Notes: generated from the sequence alone by a model not told the origin. A stretch of 6,429 nt of DNA from JOPF136 sp035517515 (GCA_035517515.1 DATIYQ010000330.1:1-6429), one strand, 5' to 3'; counted from the stretch's first letter, positions 1-5,618 are shown. Numbers and translations are program-made.

Positions 1-362
1 CGATTGCCCACCATGGCCACCACCGGGATGCGCAGCGCGGGAGTGACGGTGAGGGCCTCCATGGCGTACATCCAGCCGACGCCGCTCGAGCCGGTGAACA
101 CGCGGGCGCCGCAGGCGCAGGCGTGCTTCACGATCTCGAACTGGGAGTGTTCGCCCTCGGCGACAATGTATTCGCAGTCAAACTCGCCGTTGGCCACCAG
201 CTTGGCCACGTACTGCATGACCGTGTCGTAGGGGCGGATGGGATAGGCGGTGATCACGTCCACGTCGGCCAGCTTGCAGGCCACGGCGATGGCCTCGCTC
301 CCGGTGATGAGTGCGGTGTTTTCGGTCTCACGCTCGGAAAGTGTTGCGGTCATCTGTGCCAT
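1..362 (-). CDS. porA: 2-oxoacid (pyruvate):ferredoxin oxidoreductase alpha subunit, N-terminal part
   Basis: The first 120 codons of a PorA-type subunit, cut by the left window edge. This subunit carries the N-terminal thiamine-diphosphate/pyrimidine-binding (POR_N) domain of the cytoplasmic enzyme that converts pyruvate, CoA and oxidised ferredoxin to acetyl-CoA, CO2 and reduced ferredoxin. Visible family marks are GSEAIAVACK (21-30), AYPIRP (39-44), the EGEHS motif (69-73) with its catalytic-type glutamate, TGSSGVGWMYAMEAL (90-104) and RIPVVAMVGN followed by a partial CGN (Arg) codon at the edge. The ATG at 362 is preceded by a strong ribosome binding site at 371-378. The gene follows the gamma-delta fusion after 36 bp and should be co-transcribed with it; a beta subunit is expected next, outside the window. 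The usual YPITP motif reads YPIRP here. I see the family clearly; pyruvate rather than 2-oxoglutarate or another 2-oxoacid as substrate is inference. Confidence 0.9.
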   Translation of the reverse strand, partial: MAQMTATLSERETENTALITGSEAIAVACKLADVDVITAYPIRPYDTVMQYVAKLVANGEFDCEYIVAEGEHSQFEIVKHACACGARVFTGSSGVGWMYAMEALTVTPALRIPVVAMVGN

Positions 363-370
363 GTTCTGAG

Positions 371-378
371 TCTCCTTC
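371..378 (-). promoter_or_regulatory. Ribosome binding site of porA
   Basis: On the minus strand the bases read GAAGGAGA and lie 8 nt before the ATG at 362. This Shine-Dalgarno match fixes the alpha-subunit start at the first of two close in-frame ATGs (the second is codon 4). Confidence 0.75.
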
Positions 379-398
379 GGTCCGAATCCGGCGCAGGC

Positions 399-1571
399 CT
401 AGCCCTGCCGGGCAATATCGAGCATCTCGCCCTTCTGTTCGTCGTACTGGCCGCGGTAGCGGTAGCCGTGGGAGCGGTCGCCGTGGCTGGCGATTTTTTC
501 CTTCACCCAGCCCTTGTAGGCGGTCTTGTCCTTGCGCCAGTCTTCCCACTGGCTGTCGTTGCCCTTGAAGGCTACTTCGTTGACCATGGTCACGCATTCC
601 TTGACCGGGCACACCGCTTCGCACACGCCGCAGCCGCAGCAGGCTTCCATGTTGGCGTCATAGAGTCCCTCGGGGGTGACATCGAAGCAGGAGTCCGGGC
701 ACTGCAGCCAGCAGAGCGTGCACTTGATGCAGATGTCGAAATCCACGACCGGGCGCATGGTGCGGGTGGACCACTTCTTGAAGGTGTGGTTGCGCGCGGG
801 GCGGTAGCCGCCGCTGGCGTGGGTAGTGGGATCCTCGATGCCCTTGCCGGGCGCGATGGCGGGAATGGCCACTCCGTCGCGCATTTCGTGCCACTTGGGC
901 AGGACGAATTCGAACGGCTTCTCGGGATTGCCCTGGCTGGGGCTCACGGTGACCGTGCTGGTGCGATTGTGGCTGTTGACGGCGGATTGCACCTTCAACT
1001 GGTCTTTCCATTCGTCCAGGATGAATTTTTTGATGGAGTCCAGGCTGATCATTTCGGGGAGCAGCTTGGCGATGGCCCCCAGGATGCGCACGTCGGTGTG
1101 GTCGTCCTTGTACACCCACAAGCCGGAAAAACTGGCGATACCCTTCAAGACCGCCAGCTTGTAGGGGTCTTTCTTGTGGTGAATCATGGGAATCAGGTGC
1201 TCCGCGGGCTCCTTGGAAGTGACGATGAGGGTGCCGCCGGGCTTGGTCAGCCGGTTGATGGGCTGCAAGCCGTACCAGGCCCAGGACTCGATGCCCTTGC
1301 ACAGGGTATCGTCCACGCACACCGAGATGTCCACTTCCTTGGGCTCATATTTGGCCATGCCCTCTTCGAGGGTGATGTCGTCGGTGGCCACAATGGCGAA
1401 GTACTTGGCGGGGATGCCGTTGCGTTCGGGGCTGTCGCCATAGCGGCCGAAGGAGGTTCCCGGCTTGCCCTCGTGGCTGGCCGCCAGCACGATGGCGCGG
1501 CTGATGTTTTTCGCCAGGGTTTTCTGAAAGATACCGCGGTAGACGATTTCCACTGCAAAGAGCCGTCCCAT
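399..1571 (-). CDS. porGD: 2-oxoacid:ferredoxin oxidoreductase gamma-delta fusion subunit
   Basis: A 390-residue protein joining two usually separate subunits. Residues 1 to about 190 are the gamma (POR catalytic) domain: MGRLFAVEIVYRG at the start, SHEGKPGTSFGRYGDSPERNG (32-52) and the TKPGGTLIV turn (109-117). After a linker of roughly 75 residues comes a delta-type ferredoxin domain with two CxxCxxCxxxCP motifs: C281, C284, C287, C291 and C311, C314, C317, C321. These should bind two [4Fe-4S] clusters that pass electrons from the thiamine site to ferredoxin. A basic 60-residue tail follows (331-390). The classic GGQG motif of gamma subunits is absent near residue 15, which suggests a divergent clade. 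The start follows the regulator's stop codon by 14 bp and has its own ribosome binding site, so translational coupling is likely. The gamma-delta then alpha order matches the classical porGDAB layout. Confidence 0.9.
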   Translation of the reverse strand: MGRLFAVEIVYRGIFQKTLAKNISRAIVLAASHEGKPGTSFGRYGDSPERNGIPAKYFAIVATDDITLEEGMAKYEPKEVDISVCVDDTLCKGIESWAWYGLQPINRLTKPGGTLIVTSKEPAEHLIPMIHHKKDPYKLAVLKGIASFSGLWVYKDDHTDVRILGAIAKLLPEMISLDSIKKFILDEWKDQLKVQSAVNSHNRTSTVTVSPSQGNPEKPFEFVLPKWHEMRDGVAIPAIAPGKGIEDPTTHASGGYRPARNHTFKKWSTRTMRPVVDFDICIKCTLCWLQCPDSCFDVTPEGLYDANMEACCGCGVCEAVCPVKECVTMVNEVAFKGNDSQWEDWRKDKTAYKGWVKEKIASHGDRSHGYRYRGQYDEQKGEMLDIARQG

Positions 1572-1577
1572 AGTTTT

Positions 1578-1584
1578 CCCTTCC
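1578..1584 (-). promoter_or_regulatory. Ribosome binding site of the gamma-delta subunit gene
   Basis: The minus strand reads GGAAGGG, 6 nt before the ATG at 1571 and directly after the stop codon of the upstream regulator (TAA, 1588-1586). The arrangement supports one polycistronic message for both genes. Confidence 0.65.
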
Positions 1585-1585
1585 T

Positions 1586-2296
1586 TTACAATTGTTTGAA
1601 TACGATCGCTTCGATCTCGGTCAGGTGGTCGCGCATGGCAATTTCCGCCGCTTGCGGGTCGCGGCGCTTGATGGCGTTGAAGACGCGCCGGTGCCCGGCC
1701 AGGGACTTTTCCCGCCGGCCGTCCACCTGCAGCGAGCGTTCCCGGCTTTCGCGCAGCACGTCCATCATCATGTCCAGAACTTTCATGATGACGCTGTTTT
1801 TGGCGGCGCGCGCGATGGTGTAATGGAATTCGGAATCTTCTTCGATGGCCAGTTCCTGGCGATTCACGCGCTCGGTCTGGCGCTTCAGGATCTCCTCGAG
1901 ATGGGCCAAGTCCTCCGGACCGGCGTGGCGCGCGGCGCGCGCCGCCAGGGGCGGCTCCAGCATCTGCCGCACGTCCAAGAGTTCGGCCACCAGTTCGCGC
2001 TTCTGGCCGAGCAAGCTGGCCAGGGGATTGAGCAGGGAATCAAAGGTGGGAGTGCGAATCAAGGTGCCTTCGCCGGGACGGGGCTCGACGAACCCTTTGA
2101 GCTCCAGAGCGCGGATGGCCTCGCGGATGGCGCTGCGGCTCACGTCGAAGCGCTCGGCCAGTTCGCGCTCGGAGGGCAGACGGTCTCCCGGCGCGAGGGT
2201 GCCGTCGAGGATCAGGCGCTCAATCTGCGCGGCGACTTCCTCATAAATCCTGGTCTTCTGAATGGCTTCGAATTCGAGTTTGGGCGTGGCAGTCAC
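1586..2296 (-). CDS. GntR-family transcriptional regulator, FCD (FadR/PdhR-like) type
   Basis: With the GTG start at 2296 the product is 236 residues, normal for this family. Residues about 16-80 are the GntR winged helix: IYEEVAAQIERLILDGTL, then APGDRLPSERELAERFDVSR (35-54), the recognition helix SAIREAIRALELKGF and the wing PGEGTLI. Residues about 95-232 form an all-helical FCD effector domain; its metal-ligand set is visible as D154, H158 (DSEFH), H202 (GHRRVFNAI) and H224 (MRDHL). Family members bind small organic acids such as pyruvate or lactate and release DNA. The gene heads the 2-oxoacid:ferredoxin oxidoreductase operon, as pdhR heads the E. coli pyruvate dehydrogenase operon, and a matching TGGT-N3-ACCA operator lies 17 bp upstream. 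The open frame extends to 2539, but that part would encode the promoter and operator and has no domain character. No good Shine-Dalgarno precedes the GTG, so the start is the weakest point. The ligand is not shown by the sequence. Confidence 0.88.
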   Translation of the reverse strand: MTATPKLEFEAIQKTRIYEEVAAQIERLILDGTLAPGDRLPSERELAERFDVSRSAIREAIRALELKGFVEPRPGEGTLIRTPTFDSLLNPLASLLGQKRELVAELLDVRQMLEPPLAARAARHAGPEDLAHLEEILKRQTERVNRQELAIEEDSEFHYTIARAAKNSVIMKVLDMMMDVLRESRERSLQVDGRREKSLAGHRRVFNAIKRRDPQAAEIAMRDHLTEIEAIVFKQL

Positions 2297-2312
2297 GAGG
2301 CCGGAAGCTGGT

Positions 2313-2331
2313 CTGGTGGTCTGACCACCAG
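2313..2331. promoter_or_regulatory. Palindromic operator of the FadR/PdhR-like regulator
   Basis: CTGGTGGTCTGACCACCAG has two perfectly complementary 9-bp arms around a single central base (2322). Its core TGGT-CTG-ACCA matches the TGGT-N3-ACCA core known for operators of FadR, PdhR and LldR, the family of the adjacent regulator. It lies between the predicted transcription start (near 2336) and the GTG start, where a bound dimer would block transcription, so autorepression is the simplest reading. Confidence 0.8.
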
Positions 2332-2342
2332 CACCTTGGCGT

Positions 2343-2373
2343 ATGCTACTCCGGCTCCCACGGGGGATGTCAA
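2343..2373 (-). promoter_or_regulatory. Promoter of the regulator-porGD-porA operon
   Basis: The minus strand has a perfect -35 TTGACA (2373-2368) and, after a long 19-nt spacer, a -10 TAGCAT (2348-2343; 4 of 6 consensus bases). Transcription would begin near 2336, leaving a leader of about 40 nt that carries the palindromic operator. The long spacer and imperfect -10 suggest a promoter of modest strength or one that needs help from an activator. Confidence 0.6.
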
Positions 2374-2392
2374 GTACCAATCCCACTGGTAC
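2374..2392. repeat. Second inverted repeat abutting the -35 box
   Basis: GTACCAATCCCACTGGTAC consists of two perfect 6-bp arms, GTACCA and TGGTAC, around 7 nt. It touches the -35 hexamer of the minus-strand promoter (2373). Its centre is 61 bp from that of the main operator, close to six helical turns. It could be an activator site, an upstream site for the same regulator with half-sites facing outward, or chance. The position makes a regulatory role plausible. Confidence 0.45.
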
Positions 2393-2599
2393 TCGTTTTT
2401 TGCCCGCGCTTTGGTTCTTCCGCACGCCGATCTTTGTCCGAGACGCCCGGCCGCACAGGCGCATGGCCACCATGCCACCATTTGCGCCTTCCATCATGGC
2501 AACCCGACGAATGGCGCGTAGCTTGGCACCAATCCCCAACTACTACAACCGCTAGTTTATACATGCCCCGGAGCATATCTTAGGGGCCAGTTGCGAGGG

Positions 2600-2643
2600 G
2601 GCGGCTCTGTGGCCGCCGGGGAACAGGCCGGTGAAGGGCCGGC
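2600..2643. repeat. Two adjacent GC-rich stem-loops
   Basis: The first is GGCGGC-TCTGTG-GCCGCC (2600-2617; 6-bp stem, 6-nt loop). The second is GCCGG-N7-CCGGC (2627-2643; 5-bp stem). Neither is followed by a T-run on either strand, so they do not look like intrinsic terminators. In GC-rich DNA, stems this short can arise by chance. Confidence 0.4.
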
Positions 2644-2649
2644 AACCAC

Positions 2650-2679
2650 TTGATGCGTCTGCCAGTCTAAGCATACAAG
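2650..2679 (+). promoter_or_regulatory. Weak candidate promoter for the VWFA-like gene
   Basis: TTGATG (2650-2655), 18 nt, then TACAAG (2674-2679), each with 4 of 6 consensus bases. It would give a leader of about 95 nt before the ATG at 2782, containing the small hairpin GGGGC-GA-GCCCC at 2720-2731. An alternative pair, TTGGCA (2523) and TACAAC (2544), has a poor 15-nt spacer. Confidence 0.2.
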
Positions 2680-2781
2680 GCCACGGGGGTTGGGATGATC
2701 GGGTGGTGGTCCGCAGCAGGGGGCGAGCCCCGAGCGGACTCTGCCCGGCGCGGTCTGCGCATCGGGGGTCCTGCGACGCAT

Positions 2782-4494
2782 ATGGCTTTTGTTTCATCTC
2801 GCTTCCGGCGGCGGTGGTCCCTGCCGGCGACGATTGTCGCGCTGCTTGCGTGTGTCGCAGCGCGCGGCCAACAAAATCCGCCCGCTGCCCTTACTCCCAT
2901 GCCGCCCGAGGGCCAAGCGCCCCCGGCGGCGGTTCCGGAGATCCACGTCACCACCCGGCTGGTGCAGATTGGCGTGATTGTGCGCGACAAAAACGGCCGT
3001 CCGGTGCCTGGCCTGACCGCCGGCGACTTTGCGGTGCACGATCGGGGACAGGCTCAGGAGGTCAAGTTCTTCTCCGCGGAATCCGCGGGGCCGCCCGGGC
3101 CCGCGGCGGCGGCGCTGCCGCCGGGTACCTACTCGGATCTGCCGCAATACGGCGCCAGCGTTCCCAACAGCGTCACGATCGTCCTGCTGGACAACCTGAA
3201 CACGCTGTACAGCTCGGGGGCGGTGGATCAATTTGAGGAGATTCCCTTTTGGACTGAGGATCTGGCTCTGGCCAAGGGGAAGGCGCAGCTGATCGAGTTC
3301 GTAAGCCAGCTGGATCCGCGAGATCGCATCGCCATTTACGGGCTGACGGATTCCCTGAAGGTGCTGTGCGACTTTACCAGCGATCGGGAGCAGTTGCTGG
3401 CGATCCTGAAGAAGTACGACACGGGTTCCAGGACCAATCGCGGGGTGGTAGCGCCGGGCATGGCGCATGCCCCGGTGCTCGAGCAGGAGGCGGATCCATT
3501 TGAGAACGCCGAACGCGCCGAGCTGGCGGGAATGGCCAACGGACGCCGGGCCATGGAGACGATGGCGGCGCTCGAAGCCATCGCGGCGCATGTGGCCAAC
3601 GTCCCCGGCCGGAAGAACCTGGTGTGGCTGACCGCCAATCTTCCGTTCTCCGGCGCAGCCATGGCCCGCGTGCTCGGTCCCGCAAATATCGCCGTGTACC
3701 CGGTGGATGTGCGCGGCCTGCTGGCGCGGGCATTGCCGGGCGCCAGGACGTCCATTGAGGCGGAGGAAAATCTTTACTCGAGCCCGTTCGGCCGCATTGA
3801 ACATGCCCCGGCGCAATCCGAGCAGCCGATGGGCATTGATGCCATGCAGAAGCTGGCCGACGAAACCGGCGGCCAGGCGTTTGTGAACACCAACGACCTG
3901 ACCGGGGCCATCCGCAAAGCGGTGGACGATTCCGCGGTTTCCTACACCCTGGGCTTCTATATTGATTCCGCCGCCGCGGACGGGACGTTCCACGAGCTGA
4001 AGGTTACGGCGAAACCGGCAGGCCTGCGGCTGCGGTACCCGAAGGGTTACTTCGCGTTCAAGGATTCGCCGTCCACGACCGACGAGTTGCGGACCAGTTG
4101 GAGGGCGGCCGTGCGCAGCCCGATCGAGGCTTCCGCCATTCCGGTGGTGGCCAGAATTGAGCGCCTCGGCACGCCACAGCCGGATACGCTGAACATTCTG
4201 GGCACCATTGACGCGCGTGAATTGCACCTGGAGGAAAACGGGGACCTGCATGAAGGGGCGGTGGACGTGAGCATCCTGGAGCAGGACGCGGCGGGGAACA
4301 TCGTGGTGCAGTCCGTACATCGCCTGCATTTGCGCATGACCGCAGAGCAATATGCCGCGGCGCTGGCCACGGGAGTACGCTTCCAGAAACACGTGGAGCC
4401 CAAAGCGGGCGCGGCCACGCTGCGGATTCTGGTGCAGGATCCCGGGACGGCGCTGGTGGGCAGCCTGATCATTCCGCTTTCCCAGGTGCCGTGA
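2782..4494 (+). CDS. Exported VWFA-related protein of the acidobacterial family
   Basis: A 570-residue protein when started at the ATG at 2782, which places a signal peptide at the N-terminus: a basic RFRRR stretch, a hydrophobic core LPATIVALLACVA, and probable cleavage near ARG-QQ (residues 27-31). LLAC could also be read as a weak lipobox. The mature protein opens with a proline/alanine-rich stretch, then a beta-sandwich-like segment (VTTRLVQIGVIVRDKNGRPVPGLTAGDFAV). A VWFA-like domain follows, with the family motif DNLNT (137-141) in place of the classic DxSxS metal site, LDPRDRIAIYGLTDSLKVL, PGRKNLVWLT, and the end block YTLGFYID...LRLRYPKGYFA (388-424). About 145 further residues are of unknown fold. 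The family (TIGR03436-like) is common in Acidobacteriota and lacks a defined function; binding or scaffolding outside the inner membrane is inference. The same frame extends 29 codons upstream (ATG 2695), but that start would bury the signal peptide. The ribosome binding site is weak (GGGGG, 2764-2768). Confidence 0.88.
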   Translation: MAFVSSRFRRRWSLPATIVALLACVAARGQQNPPAALTPMPPEGQAPPAAVPEIHVTTRLVQIGVIVRDKNGRPVPGLTAGDFAVHDRGQAQEVKFFSAESAGPPGPAAAALPPGTYSDLPQYGASVPNSVTIVLLDNLNTLYSSGAVDQFEEIPFWTEDLALAKGKAQLIEFVSQLDPRDRIAIYGLTDSLKVLCDFTSDREQLLAILKKYDTGSRTNRGVVAPGMAHAPVLEQEADPFENAERAELAGMANGRRAMETMAALEAIAAHVANVPGRKNLVWLTANLPFSGAAMARVLGPANIAVYPVDVRGLLARALPGARTSIEAEENLYSSPFGRIEHAPAQSEQPMGIDAMQKLADETGGQAFVNTNDLTGAIRKAVDDSAVSYTLGFYIDSAAADGTFHELKVTAKPAGLRLRYPKGYFAFKDSPSTTDELRTSWRAAVRSPIEASAIPVVARIERLGTPQPDTLNILGTIDARELHLEENGDLHEGAVDVSILEQDAAGNIVVQSVHRLHLRMTAEQYAAALATGVRFQKHVEPKAGAATLRILVQDPGTALVGSLIIPLSQVP

Positions 4495-4528
4495 AGGGCA
4501 GGGAGAGAGGGCGGAGCGGGCGCGTCTA

Positions 4529-4545
4529 ACTTTACGTCACAAAGT
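4529..4545. promoter_or_regulatory. Operator copy 1, upstream of the membrane protein/regulator operon
   Basis: ACTTTACGTCACAAAGT is an imperfect palindrome (ACTTT-N7-AAAGT) ending 2 bp before the -35 box. An 8-bp perfect palindrome AAGTACTT (4542-4549) overlaps its right half and the -35. It agrees at 13 of 17 positions with the copy at 5619-5635. The likely binder is the winged-helix regulator encoded in this operon. Confidence 0.6.
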
Positions 4546-4547
4546 AC

Positions 4548-4576
4548 TTGACAACAATGACCGGCCGCGCTAGCCT
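4548..4576 (+). promoter_or_regulatory. Promoter of the membrane protein/regulator operon
   Basis: A perfect -35 TTGACA (4548-4553), an ideal 17-nt spacer and a -10 TAGCCT (4571-4576; 3 of 6 consensus bases). The expected transcription start falls on or within a base of the A of the ATG at 4583, so the first gene would be translated from a leaderless message. Confidence 0.65.
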
Positions 4577-4582
4577 GCGTTT

Positions 4583-5197
4583 ATGTCCGCTCCGCGCCCC
4601 ATCCGCCCGCCGACCCGCGAACCCGTTTCCATTGACGCGCACGCCGCGGACCACCTGCGTTACATCCGGGAAACCATGGAGCGCGCCGGAGAATTTACCG
4701 GCGTGCCCGGGTGGGGCGGCGCGGCGACCGGGCTGACCGCGGTGGCCGCGGCGTATCTGGCGTGGCGACAGGCCACGGCGCTGCGCTGGCTCTGCATCTG
4801 GCTGGTGGAGGCGTTGCTGGCGGTTTCGATTCTGGCACCCGCGGCGGCGGCGAAAGCGCGGCGCACGTCGGGCAGCCTGCTCTCCGGACCGGGAAGGAAG
4901 TTTGTGCTGAGCTTTGCGCCGCCGGTGCTGGTGGGTGCGCTGCTCACGGTGGCGCTGGCGCGGGCCGGGCTCTGCGGCTTGCTGCCGGGCGTGTGGCTGC
5001 TGTTGTACGGGACGGCGATTGTGACCGGCGGGGCTTTTTCGGTGCGCGTGGTTCCGGTGATGGGCCTGTGCGTGATGGGGCTGGGGGCGGCGGCGCTTTT
5101 TTCGCCGGCCGGGTGGGGCGATCTGTTCATGGCCGCGGGGTTCGGCGTGGTGCACGTGGGCTTCGGGCTGTGGATTGCGTTTCGCTACGGAGGCTGA
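4583..5197 (+). CDS. Six-helix integral membrane protein of unknown function
   Basis: A 204-residue inner-membrane protein with no enzyme motif that I can recognise. A soluble N-terminal arm of about 42 residues contains HLRYIRETMERAGEFTGVPGWGG (24-46), a segment I associate with a conserved acidobacterial family. Six hydrophobic segments follow at about 44-61, 66-86, 107-127, 130-150, 153-173 and 181-200; a basic loop (KARRTSGSLLSGPGRK, 91-106) lies between the second and third. There is no signal peptide. Only 11 bp separate it from the small DNA-binding protein downstream, so the two are surely co-transcribed and may function as a membrane sensor with its DNA-binding partner. That link is inference from the pairing. 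No Shine-Dalgarno precedes the ATG, and the promoter position implies a leaderless start. Confidence 0.82.
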   Translation: MSAPRPIRPPTREPVSIDAHAADHLRYIRETMERAGEFTGVPGWGGAATGLTAVAAAYLAWRQATALRWLCIWLVEALLAVSILAPAAAAKARRTSGSLLSGPGRKFVLSFAPPVLVGALLTVALARAGLCGLLPGVWLLLYGTAIVTGGAFSVRVVPVMGLCVMGLGAAALFSPAGWGDLFMAAGFGVVHVGFGLWIAFRYGG

Positions 5198-5200
5198 GGG
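5196..5200 (+). promoter_or_regulatory. Ribosome binding site of the winged-helix regulator
   Basis: GAGGG overlaps the TGA stop of the membrane protein gene and lies 8 nt before the ATG at 5209. It decides the start within a frame that stays open for another 166 codons upstream, through the membrane protein gene. Confidence 0.6.
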
Positions 5201-5208
5201 AAATTTCG

Positions 5209-5595
5209 ATGGCCAAGCATTCCACGGCGCGCCAGGTTGCGGATTCCCGTGCGGGGCAGGAGCCGCTGCGGGCCATCCCGGGAGCCGGGGCGCGGGTTGC
5301 GGCCGCGGATCTGGACCGGTTGATCCACGAGCGCATGCGACTGGGAATCGTGAGCGCGCTGGCGGTGAACCGCTCGCTGACGTTCAACGAGCTGAAAACC
5401 CTTTTGAAGACCACGGACGGGAACCTGAGTGTGCATGCGCGCAAGCTGGAGGAGGCGGGGTACGTGGTGTGCAGCAAGAGCTTTGAAGGCCGCCTGCCGA
5501 AGACGGAGTACCGGCTGGCGGCGGCGGGGCGGAAGGCGCTGGAGCGGTATCTGGAGCACATGGAAGCGTTGATCCGGGCCACGCGGCAGGGCTAG
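5209..5595 (+). CDS. Small winged-helix DNA-binding regulator (HTH_34/MarR-like)
   Basis: A 128-residue cytoplasmic protein. After a poorly structured N-terminal tail of about 33 residues comes a single winged-helix domain: DLDRLIHERMRLGIVSALA (34-52), helix-turn-helix SLTFNELKTLLKTTDGNLSV (56-75), HARKLEEAGYV (76-86), and the wing CSKSFEGRLPKTEYRLAAAG (88-107). A helical end, ALERYLEHMEALI (110-122), probably makes the dimer. The pattern fits the HTH_34 family (winged helix of the ArsR/MarR type), in which there is no separate ligand domain, so a partner must supply the signal. The membrane protein encoded just upstream is the obvious candidate. Likely targets are the twin 17-bp palindromes at 4529-4545 and 5619-5635, which would make it self-regulating. 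MarR or PadR assignment is possible, but the sequence lacks PadR's C-terminal helices. Confidence 0.85.
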   Translation: MAKHSTARQVADSRAGQEPLRAIPGAGARVAAADLDRLIHERMRLGIVSALAVNRSLTFNELKTLLKTTDGNLSVHARKLEEAGYVVCSKSFEGRLPKTEYRLAAAGRKALERYLEHMEALIRATRQG

Positions 5596-5618
5596 GCGGG
5601 AAAATTTTTTGGCCGGAT

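Larger units (their letters stand above)
2393..2781. other. Intergenic region without a convincing gene
   Basis: This 389-bp stretch separates the minus-strand operon promoter from the plus-strand exported-protein gene. Short open frames cross it on both strands, but none has a plausible ribosome binding site together with protein-like composition. I find no tRNA-like fold and no terminator with a T-run. It holds several GC-rich small inverted repeats (2600-2617, 2627-2643, 2720-2731), an imperfect 14-bp palindrome ATGCCCCGGAGCAT (2563-2576), and a weak candidate promoter at 2650-2679. It must contain the promoter for the downstream plus-strand gene. Confidence 0.6.

Noticed and set aside
123..1823. 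Long plus-strand open frame (566 codons) opposite the oxidoreductase fusion gene
   Set aside because: It is the antisense shadow of a gene with clear ferredoxin motifs. Its own translation is rich in G, A, V, H and D with no domain pattern, and it runs across two minus-strand genes and their junction.
1592..2521. Plus-strand open frame of 309 codons opposite the GntR regulator
   Set aside because: Low-complexity antisense translation over a gene with an unmistakable winged helix and FCD domain; it also crosses the promoter and operator.
2695..2781. In-frame ATG at 2695 as start of the VWFA-like protein
   Set aside because: It would place 29 residues ahead of a typical signal peptide. The ATG at 2782 begins directly before the basic n-region.
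2393..2781. tRNA or small RNA gene in the intergenic region
   Set aside because: No cloverleaf arms, T-loop motif or strong terminator could be found by eye on either strand.
2816..2850. Twin-arginine export signal in the VWFA-like protein (RRRW)
   Set aside because: The residues after the arginines (W-S-L-P) do not match the RRxFLK pattern; a general secretion signal fits better.
2794..4392. Minus-strand open frame of 532 codons opposite the VWFA-like gene
   Set aside because: Histidine-, arginine- and glutamine-rich antisense translation with no domain; the plus-strand frame carries a signal peptide and family motifs.
4711..5208. Upstream extension of the winged-helix regulator frame through the membrane protein gene
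   Set aside because: The translation is a glycine/alanine/arginine-rich frame shadow of the membrane protein; a ribosome binding site and ATG at 5209 give a compact normal domain.
5601..5617. AAAATTTTTT run after the regulator stop as an intrinsic terminator
   Set aside because: No stable GC-rich hairpin directly precedes the T-run; the sequence before it does not pair well.
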